A stretch of DNA of 64,000 nucleotides from Kineosporia succinea (GCF_030811555.1 NZ_JAUSQZ010000001.1:7313241-7377240), one strand, 5' to 3'. Positions 16,520-25,998 are shown, counted from the stretch's first letter. Notes: a model not told the origin generated them from the letters alone. Numbers and translations: made by a program.

Positions 16520-17575
16520 TCAGCGCGCCACCCAGGACATCAGCCGCCCGCGCGACCAGACGCGTCCCACCGCCTCGGTGCCGACCGTCGCGTGCCCGAA
16601 CACGCCCAGCCCGATGATGCTGTGGCCCGACGCCGGCCGGTCGCCGAACGTCGCGATTCCCGGTGCCACGCCGACCCCCTCGACCGACGCCCAGCCGATC
16701 GGGCGGTGCGTCGCGGCCGCGTCCAGGCAGTTCAGGAACCGCAGCCTCCGCTCGAGCGTGAACCGGTTGAGGGCCCAGGCATTGAGGACGACCGGCACGG
16801 CGTCCGTGGGCACCGCGCGGAACGCCCCGGGCAGGTTCTCGAGCGGGTCACCGCCGATGATCACCCGGTTCTGACCGGCGGCGAGCGCGGTTTCGGGCAG
16901 GAGCGACGGGTCGGGCCGGTCCGGCGGCCGGCACGCCCGCAGCCAGCGGGCGTCGTCCGGGTCACCGAGGTCGAGCGGGGCCTCGTCCAGTCCGATGCGG
17001 GCGACGACCTCGGGCAGCGGTGTCGTCGGGATCGTCCCCGGGCCGACCACGGCGCACTGCGTCCGCACCGCCGACGACGCGTCCCCCAGCGTCTGCCCGT
17101 TGCCGTAGGTGATCCCGGCCCGGTCGACGCCGAGGTTCAGCCCGGCCGAGCACCCGACCTCGACCAGCCCGATCCTGCGCGCCCCGGCCCGGCGCGCCAC
17201 CTCGGCGATCGCCGGGTACAGGACGGCGTGGTGCCCGGTCTCGTCCGGCTTCAGCGTGCGGCGTCCGACGATCTCCACGACGGCCGCGGTCTGCTGCAGC
17301 AGGGTGCCGATCGCGGCGCCGGCGGCGGCTTCGGGGTCCTGCGTGACGTAGGCGGCGGCCAGCTCGGGGGCGTGGCCGGCCAGGGCCCGGTCGTGCAGCG
17401 CGGCCAGGACCAGCGAGAGGTTGCGCCGCCGGGGCGGTGCGGAGTCGATGGCGCGGAGCGCTTCGGGCGAGGCGTTGAACGCGTCCGCGAGGTGCCGGTA
17501 GAGCGGGGAGTCCTGGTGGGCCGGGGCGAGGCGCAGCGAGCGGCCCACGGCCCCCGGCGTCAGCTGCTCGGCCAT
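16520..17575 (-). CDS. DUF2332 family protein
   Basis: 351 residues. The central RRIGLVEVGCSAGLNLGVDR is the hallmark of DUF2332, whose glycine-rich motif resembles a SAM-binding loop; the activity is unknown. The ATG at 17575 is chosen because TATGCT lies 7 nt upstream (leaderless start), while a longer frame to 18112 overlaps a divergent gene. The C-terminus reads GHATVGTEAVGRVWSRGRLM. It lies 18 bp before the twin operators of the MFS gene but is probably not co-transcribed with it. Confidence 0.85.
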   Translation of the reverse strand: MAEQLTPGAVGRSLRLAPAHQDSPLYRHLADAFNASPEALRAIDSAPPRRRNLSLVLAALHDRALAGHAPELAAAYVTQDPEAAAGAAIGTLLQQTAAVVEIVGRRTLKPDETGHHAVLYPAIAEVARRAGARRIGLVEVGCSAGLNLGVDRAGITYGNGQTLGDASSAVRTQCAVVGPGTIPTTPLPEVVARIGLDEAPLDLGDPDDARWLRACRPPDRPDPSLLPETALAAGQNRVIIGGDPLENLPGAFRAVPTDAVPVVLNAWALNRFTLERRLRFLNCLDAAATHRPIGWASVEGVGVAPGIATFGDRPASGHSIIGLGVFGHATVGTEAVGRVWSRGRLMSWVAR

Positions 17576-17725
17576 CACGGCGAGCATAGCGAGCAAGACG
17601 GCTCTCGCCGGTGAAAGACCGTCGAAAACCTGGTCCGTCGACGTGCCCGTCCTCCGGCGCTGAAGTCCGGCTCGTCCCCTGCCGATGGTCGAATCGCCAT
17701 GCGTATCTGATCGGGGGACAGATTC

Positions 17726-18163
17726 ATGGGCGTCAGCCCTGTCACGGACCGCCATGCCCGCAGCCAGTTCTCGCAGCGCGACACCGTCAAGGACCTCTCC
17801 GGCTTCGACGAGGTGCTGCGGTCCGTCGCCACGCAGGCACCCGGCGGCGACCCGTTCGCCCCGCGAGCCCTGACCGGCGCCGAGGGCGATCCGCTCGTCG
17901 GGCATCTCACGCCGTCCGACCGGGCCGCATTCGCGTCGCTCCACGGCGTCACGATCGATCCGGGCGGCGACGTCCTGGTGCCGATCGACATGGACATCGA
18001 CACCGTGCACGCCGTGCTGGCGGCGGCCGGGCAGCTGGCCTCGGACCGGGCCCACGGCCGGGTCACCGACGCCACGCCGACCCTCGACCACATCACCGCG
18101 ATGGTGCGGCACTTCCGCGAGATGATCGCCCAGGAACGGCCCCTGTTCGGCGAGAACGCCTGA
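17726..18163 (+). CDS. Hypothetical acidic protein, 145 aa
   Basis: ATG preceded by CGGGGGA at 8-9 nt. The protein is acidic and without cysteine. It begins MGVSPVTDRHARSQFSQRD and has a hydrophilic N-terminal half. A C-terminal helical part includes DMDIDTVHAVLAAAGQLASD and ITAMVRHFREMIAQE. No family is recognised and no signal or membrane segment is seen. It is flanked by oppositely oriented genes on both sides, so it is probably a monocistron. Codon use (third-position GC) is consistent with a real gene. Confidence 0.65.
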   Translation: MGVSPVTDRHARSQFSQRDTVKDLSGFDEVLRSVATQAPGGDPFAPRALTGAEGDPLVGHLTPSDRAAFASLHGVTIDPGGDVLVPIDMDIDTVHAVLAAAGQLASDRAHGRVTDATPTLDHITAMVRHFREMIAQERPLFGENA

Positions 18164-18169
18164 CGCGGT

Positions 18170-19135
18170 TCAGACCGGCACCTGGAACGTGCGCCGGTAG
18201 CTCGTCGGCGTCACCCCCAGCGCGGCCTGCAGGTGCTTGCGCAGCAGGGTGCCGCTGCCGAACCCCACCTCGTTCGCGATCCGGTCGACCGGCAGGTCAC
18301 TGACCTCCAGCAGATGCCGGGCCAGGTCCACCCGGCGCTGGATCAGCCACTGGTTCGGGCTCATCCCCGTCTCCTCCCGGAACCGCCGGCTGAACGTGCG
18401 CACGCTCATCGCCGCGTGCCCGGCCAGGTCTGGCAGGCTCAGCGGCTCGTCGAGGCGGTTCTGCGCCCACTCCCGGGTGCGCGCCGTCGAGCTGTCCACG
18501 TGCTGCGGCACCGGGTGCTCGATGAACTGCGCCTGGCCGCCCTCGCGCCAGGGCGCCACCACGCACCGCCGGGCCGCCGCGTTCGCCACCCGCGAGCCGT
18601 GGTCCTTGCGCACCAGGTGCAGGCACAGGTCCACGCCCGCCGCCGCCCCGGCACTGGTGACGATCCGCCCGTTGTCCACGAACAGCACGTCTTCGTCCAG
18701 GCTGACGTGCGGGAACAACCGGCGGAAGTCGTCGGCCAGGTGCCAGTGGGTGGTCGCGGTCAGGCCGTCGAGCAGCCCGGCGGCGGCCAGCACGAACGCG
18801 GACGTGCACAGGCTCACGATCCGCGCGGAGTCCGGGATCAGCCGCAGCGCGTTCAGCACCTTCCCGGGCAGCGCCCCCTCGCGCAGCATCGCCGCGGTCG
18901 GCTCCTGCGTGGCCACCACCACCGTCCCGGCCGTGGTCAGGGCCTGCTCGTCGAGGTCGACCAGCACCGAGTAGTCGGCGTTCGTGCGCACCGGACCGCC
19001 CCCGATCGAGCAGGTCACGACCTCGTACAGCCGCTCCCCGGCCTCGTCGAGCGCCTCCCGGAACACCCTCGACGGGATCCCCAGGTCGAACGGGATGACG
19101 TCGTCCAGCACCAGCACGACCACACGATGCACCAT
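18170..19135 (-). CDS. GlxA-type regulator (DJ-1/PfpI plus AraC HTH)
   Basis: 321 residues. The N-terminal half is a DJ-1/PfpI-like domain (VVVLVLDDVIPFDLGIPSRV, then VSLCTSAFVLAAAGLLDG with the nucleophile-elbow Cys). The C-terminal half has two AraC helix-turn-helix motifs (SLPDLAGHAAMSVRTFSRRF and DRIANEVGFGSGTLLRKHLQ). It belongs to the FtrA/GlxA family of activators. The start MVHRVVVLVL (19135) is preferred to 19174 because it opens directly into the first strand and has an AATAAT box 6 nt upstream. The target is unknown; it is divergent from an ECF sigma gene. Confidence 0.92.
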   Translation of the reverse strand: MVHRVVVLVLDDVIPFDLGIPSRVFREALDEAGERLYEVVTCSIGGGPVRTNADYSVLVDLDEQALTTAGTVVVATQEPTAAMLREGALPGKVLNALRLIPDSARIVSLCTSAFVLAAAGLLDGLTATTHWHLADDFRRLFPHVSLDEDVLFVDNGRIVTSAGAAAGVDLCLHLVRKDHGSRVANAAARRCVVAPWREGGQAQFIEHPVPQHVDSSTARTREWAQNRLDEPLSLPDLAGHAAMSVRTFSRRFREETGMSPNQWLIQRRVDLARHLLEVSDLPVDRIANEVGFGSGTLLRKHLQAALGVTPTSYRRTFQVPV

Positions 19136-19247
19136 GGCCCGATTATTACGCACCCTATGCTTCAGGCCAGGCACGGGTCCGGTCGAGGTGCAGGGCCCCC
19201 CGGCTTCACGATCATGGGGACACCGGACGGACGACGAGGGGCTGAGG

Positions 19248-20174
19248 GTGCTCGAACTGGTGAGGGCGGCTCAGCTCGGTGACATGGGCGCGTTCGCGCT
19301 GCTGACCGAGCAGCACCGGGCGTCGCTGCGGGCCACCGCGATCGCGATGCTGGGTTACACCGACGAGGTGGACGACGTGGTGCAGGACGCGCTGCTCACG
19401 GCCCTGCGCACGTTGCCGTCGCTGCGTGACCCGGCGGCGGCCGGGGCCTGGCTGAAGGCGATCGTGCGCAACAACTGCCGGGCCGTGCTGCGCTCGCGCC
19501 GTCCGTTGCCGGTGGCCGAGCCGGAGCCACTGATGCCGTCCTTCGATCCTGGTGCGGAACTCGACCGGGCCCTCGATGCGGCCCTGACCCGTGACTGGGT
19601 GCGGGCCGCGGTGGCCTCCCTGTCGGCGCCCGTGCGCGAGGTGACACTGCTGCGGTACTTCAGCGGGGTGAGCTCGTACCGTCAGATCGGCCAGCTGTGC
19701 GGGATCCCGGCGGCAACCGTCGGCAGCCGGCTGCGCGAGGGGCGGCGCACCCTGGCGGCCCGGCTGCGGGCGACGGCCGGTCAGGTCCAGACCCCGCCCG
19801 ACCCGTGGCACGCGCAGTCGCAGCAGCTGTTCGGCTCGATGGCCGACGGCTCCTTCGCGAGGACGGTCGACGACTGGTACCGGCCCGACGCGTCCGTTCT
19901 CGTCATGGGCATCCTGCGCTCGGACACCAGCATCCTGAAGGACATGCTCGCCTGGACGCTCGGCGCCGGGGTCGGCGTGCGGATGCACGATTCGGCCTCG
20001 AGCCGTGACGTCGTGCTGTGGGAGGCCGATTTCATCAATCCGCCGTCCGACCCGGAGCACTGCCCGCCGACCATGGCGTGCCTGTTCCGGCTCGACGGCG
20101 GGCGGGTGGCGACGATGGGCATCACCTACGGCTCGCAGCCCCGGACCCCCGCGGGTGTACCGTCACCGGCCTGA
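19248..20174 (+). CDS. ECF sigma factor with C-terminal SnoaL-like domain
   Basis: 308 residues from a GTG with GAGGGG about 6 nt upstream. Sigma region 2 (AFALLTEQHRASLRATAIAM, then DEVDDVVQDALLTAL) and region 4 (SYRQIGQLCGIPAATVGSRL) are clear. The last 120 residues form an NTF2/SnoaL-like domain, as in the ECF41/SigJ-like groups where the tail modulates activity. No anti-sigma gene is adjacent; the next gene is a GNAT enzyme. Region 4 is followed by REGRRTLAARL, the expected end of the DNA-binding helix. Confidence 0.88.
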   Translation: MLELVRAAQLGDMGAFALLTEQHRASLRATAIAMLGYTDEVDDVVQDALLTALRTLPSLRDPAAAGAWLKAIVRNNCRAVLRSRRPLPVAEPEPLMPSFDPGAELDRALDAALTRDWVRAAVASLSAPVREVTLLRYFSGVSSYRQIGQLCGIPAATVGSRLREGRRTLAARLRATAGQVQTPPDPWHAQSQQLFGSMADGSFARTVDDWYRPDASVLVMGILRSDTSILKDMLAWTLGAGVGVRMHDSASSRDVVLWEADFINPPSDPEHCPPTMACLFRLDGGRVATMGITYGSQPRTPAGVPSPA

Positions 20175-20239
20175 GGCACGCCTCCCCCAGACCGCACGAC
20201 GAACGCACGATCTCCTCACGACGAAGGTGAAGAACGACG

Positions 20240-20719
20240 ATGACCGGGCTGAGCCTGCGCCCCATGACCCCGGACGAGTTCGTGACCTGGCAGGAGCAGC
20301 TCGCCCGCGACTTCGCCGAGGACAAGGTGACGGCCGGGGCCTGGCCGGCCGACGGCGCCCTCGACCGGGCCCGTCGCTTCAACGCCGAGACCCTGCCGCA
20401 GGGCCTGGACACCCCGCGCATGCTGATGCTGCGGGCCGTGCTCGACGACGGCACACCGGTCGGGCAGGTGTGGATCACCTTCGACCACCCGCGCGGCGCC
20501 GCCGACTGCGCGTTTCTGTACGACATCGAGGTGGACGCGGCGCACCGCGGCCGGGGCCTGGGCCGTGCCCTGCTCGAGGCGGCCGAGCGGACCGTGCGCG
20601 AGCACGGCCTGCCGGCCCTCGAGCTGAACGTGTTCGGCGGGAACGACCGCGCGATCGCCCTGTACCGCTCCGCCGGTTACGCCGTCACGAGCCAGTTGAT
20701 GCGAAAGTCGCTGGACTGA
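20240..20719 (+). CDS. GNAT family N-acetyltransferase
   Basis: 159 residues. The acetyl-CoA loop is present as DIEVDAAHRGRGLGRALLEA (R-G-x-G-L/G), followed by ALELNVFGGNDRAIALYRSAGY, the classical end of a RimI-like GNAT fold. The ATG follows GAAGGTGAAGAACGACG. It lies 65 bp after the sigma gene and could be co-transcribed with it. The acceptor substrate is unknown. Confidence 0.92.
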   Translation: MTGLSLRPMTPDEFVTWQEQLARDFAEDKVTAGAWPADGALDRARRFNAETLPQGLDTPRMLMLRAVLDDGTPVGQVWITFDHPRGAADCAFLYDIEVDAAHRGRGLGRALLEAAERTVREHGLPALELNVFGGNDRAIALYRSAGYAVTSQLMRKSLD

Positions 20720-20731
20720 GCTGAGCCGACA

Positions 20732-21379
20732 TCAGGCGCGCACACTGACCGCCATGCCCGAGCCGAGGGGCAGGTCGACGGTCACGTAGCCGTTCGCCGG
20801 GTCGGACACGTGGTCCATGTACCCGTGCAGCCCGTCGAACGAGCTGTTGTCGGCCACCAGCAGGGCACCGGGAGCCAGCCGGTCCTCCAGCAGGCGCAGC
20901 ACCGGCAGGTACAGGTCCTTCCAGCCGTCGAGCAGCACCACGCCGATCGGGCCGGGCACGTCCTTCAGGGTCTCCAGGGCGTCACCGGCGAGCACCGTCA
21001 CGTGCGCGCCGACCCCGGCCTCGTCGAGGTTGGCGCGGGACGCGGCGATCTTGACCTCGCTGAGCTCCGTGGTGAAGACGTGCCCGGTGCCGTTGTCGGC
21101 GACGGCCGCGGCCAGGTGGATGGTCGAGATGCCGTACGAGGTGCCGAACTCGACCACGGTCTGCGGCCGGGCCCCGCGGGTCAGGGCGTACAGCAGGCGC
21201 CCGCCCTCGGGAGGCACCGGCATGTACCGGTAGGCCGCGGCCTCGGACTTCTCGGCGGTGGTCATCGTGTCGATCCGGCCGGCCAGCGACGGGTCGCGCG
21301 GCCGGCGCTGGGCCTCGTCGGCGAGGCGGTACAGCTTGCCGAGCGTGGCGGCCGTCTGGGCCGAGGTCAAAGTGTTCAT
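20732..21379 (-). CDS. O-methyltransferase (class I, family 3 type)
   Basis: 215 residues with ATG preceded by GGAGAT. The SAM-binding motif I is TVVEFGTSYGISTIHLAAAV. The metal/active-site region VLLDGWKDLYLPVLRLLEDR and GALLVADNSSFDGLHGYMDH fit the catechol/caffeoyl-CoA O-methyltransferase-like family. The adjacent GNAT gene is convergent. Likely substrates are small phenols or secondary metabolites, which cannot be specified. Confidence 0.88.
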   Translation of the reverse strand: MNTLTSAQTAATLGKLYRLADEAQRRPRDPSLAGRIDTMTTAEKSEAAAYRYMPVPPEGGRLLYALTRGARPQTVVEFGTSYGISTIHLAAAVADNGTGHVFTTELSEVKIAASRANLDEAGVGAHVTVLAGDALETLKDVPGPIGVVLLDGWKDLYLPVLRLLEDRLAPGALLVADNSSFDGLHGYMDHVSDPANGYVTVDLPLGSGMAVSVRA

Positions 21380-21460
21380 GATCTCCACCGTAATCCAGCA
21401 CCGGCCGGCTGACTTCTGGCTCGTGCCAAGGCCGGTGCCGGGCGGCAGCAGAGGCCCCCG

Positions 21461-21466
21461 TAGGCT
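21461..21466 (+). promoter_or_regulatory. -10 box of the Gfo/Idh/MocA gene
   Basis: TAGGCT ends 7 nt before the ATG at 21474, consistent with a leaderless transcript. No RBS is visible. Confidence 0.45.
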
Positions 21467-21473
21467 CCGCGTC

Positions 21474-22502
21474 ATGACTTTTCTCCCGACGCCGCGTGAA
21501 CTGTCCACCGCCCCGTCGCTGCGCTGGGGCCTGCTCGGTCCGGGCGGTATCGCCGCGAGCTTCGTCGACGCCGCGCACCGCCACTCGCAGCAGCGTTTCG
21601 TCAACCTCGCCTCGGGCAGCAGCCCGGAGCGCGCCGCCGCGTTCGCGCAGGCGCACGGGGTGACGCGCTCGTCCGCGACCTACGACGAGGTGCTGGCCGA
21701 CCCGGAGGTCGACGCCGTCTACATCGCGACCACGCACGACAGCCACGCCAAGCTGGCGCTGCTGGCGATCGCGGCGGGCAAGCACGTGCTGGTGGAGAAG
21801 CCGATCACGGTCACCCGCGCCGAGGCCGAGCAGGTCCTCGAGGCCGCCCGGGCCGCGAAGGTGTTCGCGATGGAGGCGATGTGGACGCGGTACCTGCCGC
21901 AGTCCGACGTGCTGCGTCAGGTGCTGGAGCGCGGTGACATCGGTGAGGTGCGGTTCGTCTCGGCCGATTTCGGCTTCCCGATGCCCTTCGACGCCTCGCA
22001 CCGGCTGTGGGCGCCGGGCCAGGCCGGCGGTGCGCTGCTCGACGCGGGCGTCTACCCGGTCTCGTTCGTCTCGTCGGTGCTCGGCGCGCCCACCTCGATC
22101 CACACGGTGGGCACGCTCGCCCCGACCGGCGTCGACGAGCAGGCCACGGTGACCCTGGCCTACGCCCAGGCGCAGGGTGTGGCGTTCACGTCGCTGCGCA
22201 GTGCCTCCCCCACCCGCGCCACGGTGATCGGCACGGAGGGCCGCATCGATGTCGAGGGCCCGTTCCTGGCGCCGAGCGCGCTGTCGGTGACGCTGGGCCC
22301 GGGCTTCCCGGCGTCCGCCCTGAGCGCACGGTTCTCGGGCGGCAACGGCCCGCAGGGGTCGGCCGCGCTGTTCTACGAGGCCGATGCGGCGGCCCGGTAC
22401 ATCGGCGAGGGCCGGCTCGAGTCGCCGCTGCACCCGCTCGACGAAGTGGTCTCCGTGGTGGGCATTCTCGAGGACGCACGCAAGCAGCTCGGCGCGCTCT
22501 GA
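21474..22502 (+). CDS. Gfo/Idh/MocA family oxidoreductase
   Basis: 342 residues. The Rossmann motif is LRWGLLGPGGIAASFVDAAH, then DAVYIATTHDSHAKLALLAI, and the EKP motif (HVLVEKPITVTRAEAEQVLE) is the signature of this family, where the Lys helps catalysis. The C-terminal alpha/beta domain ends in HPLDEVVSVVGILEDARKQL. It is an NAD(P)-dependent oxidation/reduction enzyme, probably acting on a sugar or cyclitol. The next hairpin (22516-22547) closes the transcript. Confidence 0.92.
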   Translation: MTFLPTPRELSTAPSLRWGLLGPGGIAASFVDAAHRHSQQRFVNLASGSSPERAAAFAQAHGVTRSSATYDEVLADPEVDAVYIATTHDSHAKLALLAIAAGKHVLVEKPITVTRAEAEQVLEAARAAKVFAMEAMWTRYLPQSDVLRQVLERGDIGEVRFVSADFGFPMPFDASHRLWAPGQAGGALLDAGVYPVSFVSSVLGAPTSIHTVGTLAPTGVDEQATVTLAYAQAQGVAFTSLRSASPTRATVIGTEGRIDVEGPFLAPSALSVTLGPGFPASALSARFSGGNGPQGSAALFYEADAAARYIGEGRLESPLHPLDEVVSVVGILEDARKQLGAL

Positions 22503-22515
22503 TCCGATCCGGTGA

Positions 22516-22547
22516 GGTGAACGGCCTGAAGCGACGGGCCGTTCACC
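22516..22547 (+). terminator. Hairpin after the oxidoreductase gene
   Basis: Perfect 11-bp stem GGTGAACGGCC / GGCCGTTCACC with a 10-nt loop, starting 14 bp after the stop codon. Confidence 0.75.
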
Positions 22548-22632
22548 CCCGGAACCGGTAGAGTTCCCCTCGGTGCGCCGGGAAGTCTGGTCGGCAATTG
22601 GTTCTGTGCTGCCCGGATTCGAGGAGTTTCGT

Positions 22633-23904
22633 ATGCCCCGCCCCGTTCGCGAGCGCCGCTTCCCGCTGTTCGGCCGCTCCCGCCCCGAGTCCCGGCGGAT
22701 CGCCGACATCCTGCGTGAGGAAACCGTCGGCGGGGCCCTGCTGCTCATCGGCACCGTGCTCGCCCTGGTCTGGGTGAACTCGCCCTGGGGCGGGCGGTAC
22801 GAGTCGATGATCCACGCCACCTACGGCCCGGAGTCGCTGCATCTGAACCTGTCGGTCGAGGCCTGGGCCGCCGACGGGCTGCTGGCGATCTTCTTCTTCG
22901 TCGCCGGCCTGGAGCTCAAGCGCGAGTTCGTCGCCGGTGACCTGCGGGACCCGCGCAAGGCCGCCCTGCCGGTGATCGCGGCGGTGGCCGGGATGGTGAC
23001 CCCGGCCGTCGTCTACGTGCTCGTCAACGCCTCCGGCATCGGCTCGGGCGCGGGCGACCTGGGCGGCTGGGCCATCCCGACCGCGACCGACATCGCCTTC
23101 GCCCTGGCCGTTCTCGCGGTGATCGGCAGCCACCTGCCCGCCGCGCTGCGCACCTTCCTGCTCACGCTGGCCGTGGTCGACGACCTGCTCGCCATCGTCA
23201 TCATCGCGATCTTCTTCACCTCCGACCTGAACGTGCTCCCCGCCCTGCTCGCCCTGATCCCCCTGGGCCTGTTCACCGTCTGCGTGCAGCGCCGCATCCG
23301 CTCCGCCTGGCTCCTCTTCCCGCTCGCCGCCCTCACCTGGGGCCTGGTGCACGCGTCGGGCATCCACGCGACCGTGGCCGGGGTGCTGCTGGGCTTCGCG
23401 GTGCCGGTGCTGCGCAGTCAGGCGGCGGGCGGCCCGGACGCCGGGCCCGGCCTGGCCGAGCACTTCGAGCACCGCTTCCGACCGGTCTCGGCCGGCTTCG
23501 CGGTGCCGGTCTTCGCGTTCATGGCGGCCGGCGTCAACATCGGTGGCTGGTCCGGTTTCACCTCGGCGCTCGGCGACCCGATCGCGATCGGGGTGATGGC
23601 CGGCCTGGTGCTGGGCAAGCCGCTCGGCATCTTCGGCGGCACCTTCCTCGCCGCCCGGTTCACCCGCGCCGACCTCGACAGCGACCTGGACTGGATCGAC
23701 GTGTTCGGGGTGGCCGTGCTCGCCGGCATCGGGTTCACCGTCTCGCTGCTCATCGGCGCCCTGGCCTTCGGCTCCGGCAGCGCGGCGGACGACCACGTGA
23801 AGGTCGGGGTGCTGCTCGGCAGCCTGATCGCGGCCGTCCTGGCCACCGTTGTGCTCAGGACACGCGACCGGCACTACCGGCTGCAGACGACCGCGGACGG
23901 CTGA
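22633..23904 (+). CDS. nhaA: Na+/H+ antiporter NhaA
   Basis: 423 residues, about twelve membrane helices. The central pair of aspartates in [20 protein letters not shown] corresponds to Asp163/Asp164 of the E. coli protein, and [20 protein letters not shown] is the helix IV signature. It exchanges cytoplasmic Na+ for external H+. The ATG at 22633 has CGAGGAG upstream. An in-frame GTG at 22573 with TAGAGT 8 nt upstream is an alternative leaderless start that would add 20 residues. The C-terminus reads [13 protein letters not shown]. Confidence 0.95.
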   Translation: MPRPVRERRFPLFGRSRPESRRIADILREETVGGALLLIGTVLALVWVNSPWGGRYESMIHATYGPESLHLNLSVEAWAADGLLAIFFFVAGLELKREFVAGDLRDPRKAALPVIAAVAGMVTPAVVYVLVNASGIGSGAGDLGGWAIPTATDIAFALAVLAVIGSHLPAALRTFLLTLAVVDDLLAIVIIAIFFTSDLNVLPALLALIPLGLFTVCVQRRIRSAWLLFPLAALTWGLVHASGIHATVAGVLLGFAVPVLRSQAAGGPDAGPGLAEHFEHRFRPVSAGFAVPVFAFMAAGVNIGGWSGFTSALGDPIAIGVMAGLVLGKPLGIFGGTFLAARFTRADLDSDLDWIDVFGVAVLAGIGFTVSLLIGALAFGSGSAADDHVKVGVLLGSLIAAVLATVVLRTRDRHYRLQTTADG

Positions 23905-23940
23905 GGGACCGCGCCGGAAACGGTCGGGGTGCGGACGGAT

Positions 23941-24399
23941 TCAGGCTCGGACCGTGCGCACGTCGGTCTCGTCGGAGGCCGGGGCCTCGAACCCGGCCCG
24001 GAAACGGTCGAGCAGCTCTGGCGAGACCCGTACCCCGTCCGGCCCGGCGGTGCGGGAGGCCAGGCGGCGCAGCAGCTCGGCCCGGGGCACGTCGAAGTAC
24101 ACGACCTCCACCGCGGCACCCCGGGCCAGGGCCCGGTACTCGTCGCGCATGGCCCGCGACCAGAACGCGTAGTCGACCACCACGTCCCGCCCCGCCCGCA
24201 CCGCCTCGACGAGCTGCTCCCGCTGGCGAGCCACGATCGGGTCGCGAACCGCCTGCGGCAGAGGGTGTTCGGTGTGCCCCAGCTCCCAGGCGGCCACGTC
24301 GACGGAGAGCCGCAGCCAGCCCTCGGACTCCAGCCGCCGGGCGTACGTCGACTTGCCCGAGCCGGCGAGCCCGCAGGTCAGGACCACCCGTGCGGTCAC
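23941..24399 (-). CDS. AAA family small ATP-binding kinase
   Basis: 152 residues. The Walker A loop VLTCGLAGSGKSTYARRLES is near the N-terminus, and ALARGAAVEVVYFDVPRAEL and the downstream LID-like region resemble gluconate-kinase/zeta-toxin-like P-loop kinases. It overlaps the upstream methyltransferase by 4 bp (ATGA), so the two are translationally coupled. The phosphoryl acceptor is not evident. Confidence 0.88.
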   Translation of the reverse strand: MTARVVLTCGLAGSGKSTYARRLESEGWLRLSVDVAAWELGHTEHPLPQAVRDPIVARQREQLVEAVRAGRDVVVDYAFWSRAMRDEYRALARGAAVEVVYFDVPRAELLRRLASRTAGPDGVRVSPELLDRFRAGFEAPASDETDVRTVRA

Positions 24400-25061
24400 C
24401 GCCGGGCCCGCACGGCCAGGGCGATCGGGACCGGCTCGTCACCGGGCTCCTCCACACGCTCGATCGTCAGGCCGGCCGCCGGGAAGGCGTTCAGGTAGTC
24501 GGCCAGCGGAATGTGCCGCACCCCCACGCGACGGCGCAGCCCTTCGGGTTTCCACCAGGCGGCCCGCGAGTGCCAGCCCGCGTCCCGGTAGACCGGGTGC
24601 ACCACGAGCCGGCCGTCGGGTTCGTTCTGCGCCGCCGGGCCGTTGAAACACGGGTGGGCACCGTAGACGACCAGCACCCCGCCGGGTTCCAGCACCCGCG
24701 CGGCCTCGCGCACGACGGCCCCGAAGTCGTCGACGTCGGTGGAGACCCAGACCAGCGCGACCGTCGGAAAGATGCTGTCGGCGAGCGGCAACCGGGCCGC
24801 GTCGGCCCGCACCAGCGGATACGGCCGCCCGGCCGCCAGCCTCAGCTGGTCGGCCGAGCAGTCGAGACCGACCGGCGTCCGGCCGGTGCCGCGGATCGCG
24901 TCGAGGTACTGTCCCGGCCCGCACCCCAGATCAAGACACGGCCCCTGCCCCGGCCCCAGCAACCGGGCCAGGATCCGGGAGCGCCGCGCCGCGGAGTCAC
25001 GGTTGGACTCCGCGTACCAGTCGGCCTGGCCGTCGTACCTGGCGGTGCCCGGCGAGGTCAT
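24396..25061 (-). CDS. Class I SAM-dependent methyltransferase
   Basis: 221 residues. Motif I is PCLDLGCGPGQYLDAIRGTG and motif II is VRADAARLPLADSIFPTVAL, the usual Methyltransf_11 arrangement. EPGGVLVVYGAHPCFNG follows. The ATG lies 6 nt after TAGATT (25073-25068), so the operon probably begins here as a leaderless mRNA and continues into the small kinase gene. The substrate is unknown. Confidence 0.92.
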   Translation of the reverse strand: MTSPGTARYDGQADWYAESNRDSAARRSRILARLLGPGQGPCLDLGCGPGQYLDAIRGTGRTPVGLDCSADQLRLAAGRPYPLVRADAARLPLADSIFPTVALVWVSTDVDDFGAVVREAARVLEPGGVLVVYGAHPCFNGPAAQNEPDGRLVVHPVYRDAGWHSRAAWWKPEGLRRRVGVRHIPLADYLNAFPAAGLTIERVEEPGDEPVPIALAVRARR

Positions 25062-25067
25062 CCACCC

Positions 25068-25073
25068 AATCTA
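25068..25073 (-). promoter_or_regulatory. -10 box of the methyltransferase/kinase pair
   Basis: TAGATT on the minus strand, 6 nt before the ATG at 25061; it defines a leaderless start. Confidence 0.5.
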
Positions 25074-25189
25074 GGCCGACGGGTCGAACCGGGCCAGGGC
25101 GAACCCGGGAACGCGGCCAGGCCCTCCGTCGCCGAGGCCCCGTGATCACGCCCGTCGCCACGTGGTGACCGGCAGCACCAGCACCGGGG

Positions 25190-25966
25190 TCAGCGCTTCC
25201 ACGCGTACGGTGTCACGCTCGAGACCTTCACCAGACCGGAGCGTTCCAGCAGCGGGCGCGAGAACTCGGTGGAGTCGCAGTGGATCAGCGTTCGCCCCGC
25301 CGCCAGGGCGGCGCGGGCCCGGGCCGCCGTGAGCGCACGGTAGACGCCCCGCCCGCGCCAGGCCGTCAGCACGGAACCGCCCCAGAGACCCGCGAACTCA
25401 CTGGCGGGCACCGGATCCAGACGCCCCGCCCCGACGATGCGCCCCTCGGCCTCGGCCACCCACGCCTCGATGGAGGGGTCCAGGCGCATGCGGTGAAGGA
25501 CGAGGTCGGCCATCGCGCCGGACGGCGGGTCGCCGAAGGCCTCGTCGGCGGCCGCGGACATCGCCCGGATCTCGGCCTCGGTGGTGACCCGGCGCACCGT
25601 GACGCCCTGCGGCACCGGCCCACCGGTCGCCAGGACCGCGGCCTCACCGACCATGATCGACTCCGGCCGGGCGGGCTCGAAACCGTTGCGCAGCAGGGCT
25701 TCGTGCAGGCCGGGCGCCGTGTCGTGGGCGCGGGCCTTCCACCTCACCGCCTCGATCGAGGCGTCGGCGCGGAAATGCTCGAGAGCCTCCCCCACCAGCC
25801 TCCCGATCGTGGCCGCGTCGGCACCGCCCAGGTCGCGGTAGGTGACGAAACCGCGGCCGCCGGGGAGCGTCACCAGCCGCAGCGGCCCGAGCCGGACGTC
25901 GGAGACCTGGCCCGGGGTCTCGGACCCGGTGCGCAGCTGGTCGTCGTAGAGCTTCAGGAGATCCAT
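25190..25966 (-). CDS. GNAT family N-acetyltransferase
   Basis: 258 residues beginning MDLLKLYDDQLRTGSETPGQ. There are two weakly related halves. The C-terminal half has the GNAT core: AWVAEAEGRIVGAGRLDPVP, then GGSVLTAWRGRGVYRALTAA with the R-G-R-G-V-Y acetyl-CoA loop. The N-terminal half may be a degenerate GNAT. A longer frame to 26155 is rejected because it runs into the neighbouring gene. It lies 32 bp after the ATP-grasp gene, so the pair is probably one transcript. Confidence 0.88.
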   Translation of the reverse strand: MDLLKLYDDQLRTGSETPGQVSDVRLGPLRLVTLPGGRGFVTYRDLGGADAATIGRLVGEALEHFRADASIEAVRWKARAHDTAPGLHEALLRNGFEPARPESIMVGEAAVLATGGPVPQGVTVRRVTTEAEIRAMSAAADEAFGDPPSGAMADLVLHRMRLDPSIEAWVAEAEGRIVGAGRLDPVPASEFAGLWGGSVLTAWRGRGVYRALTAARARAALAAGRTLIHCDSTEFSRPLLERSGLVKVSSVTPYAWKR

Positions 25967-25998
25967 CGAGGCCAGGCTGTCGCGCGGCCCACCCGTGG

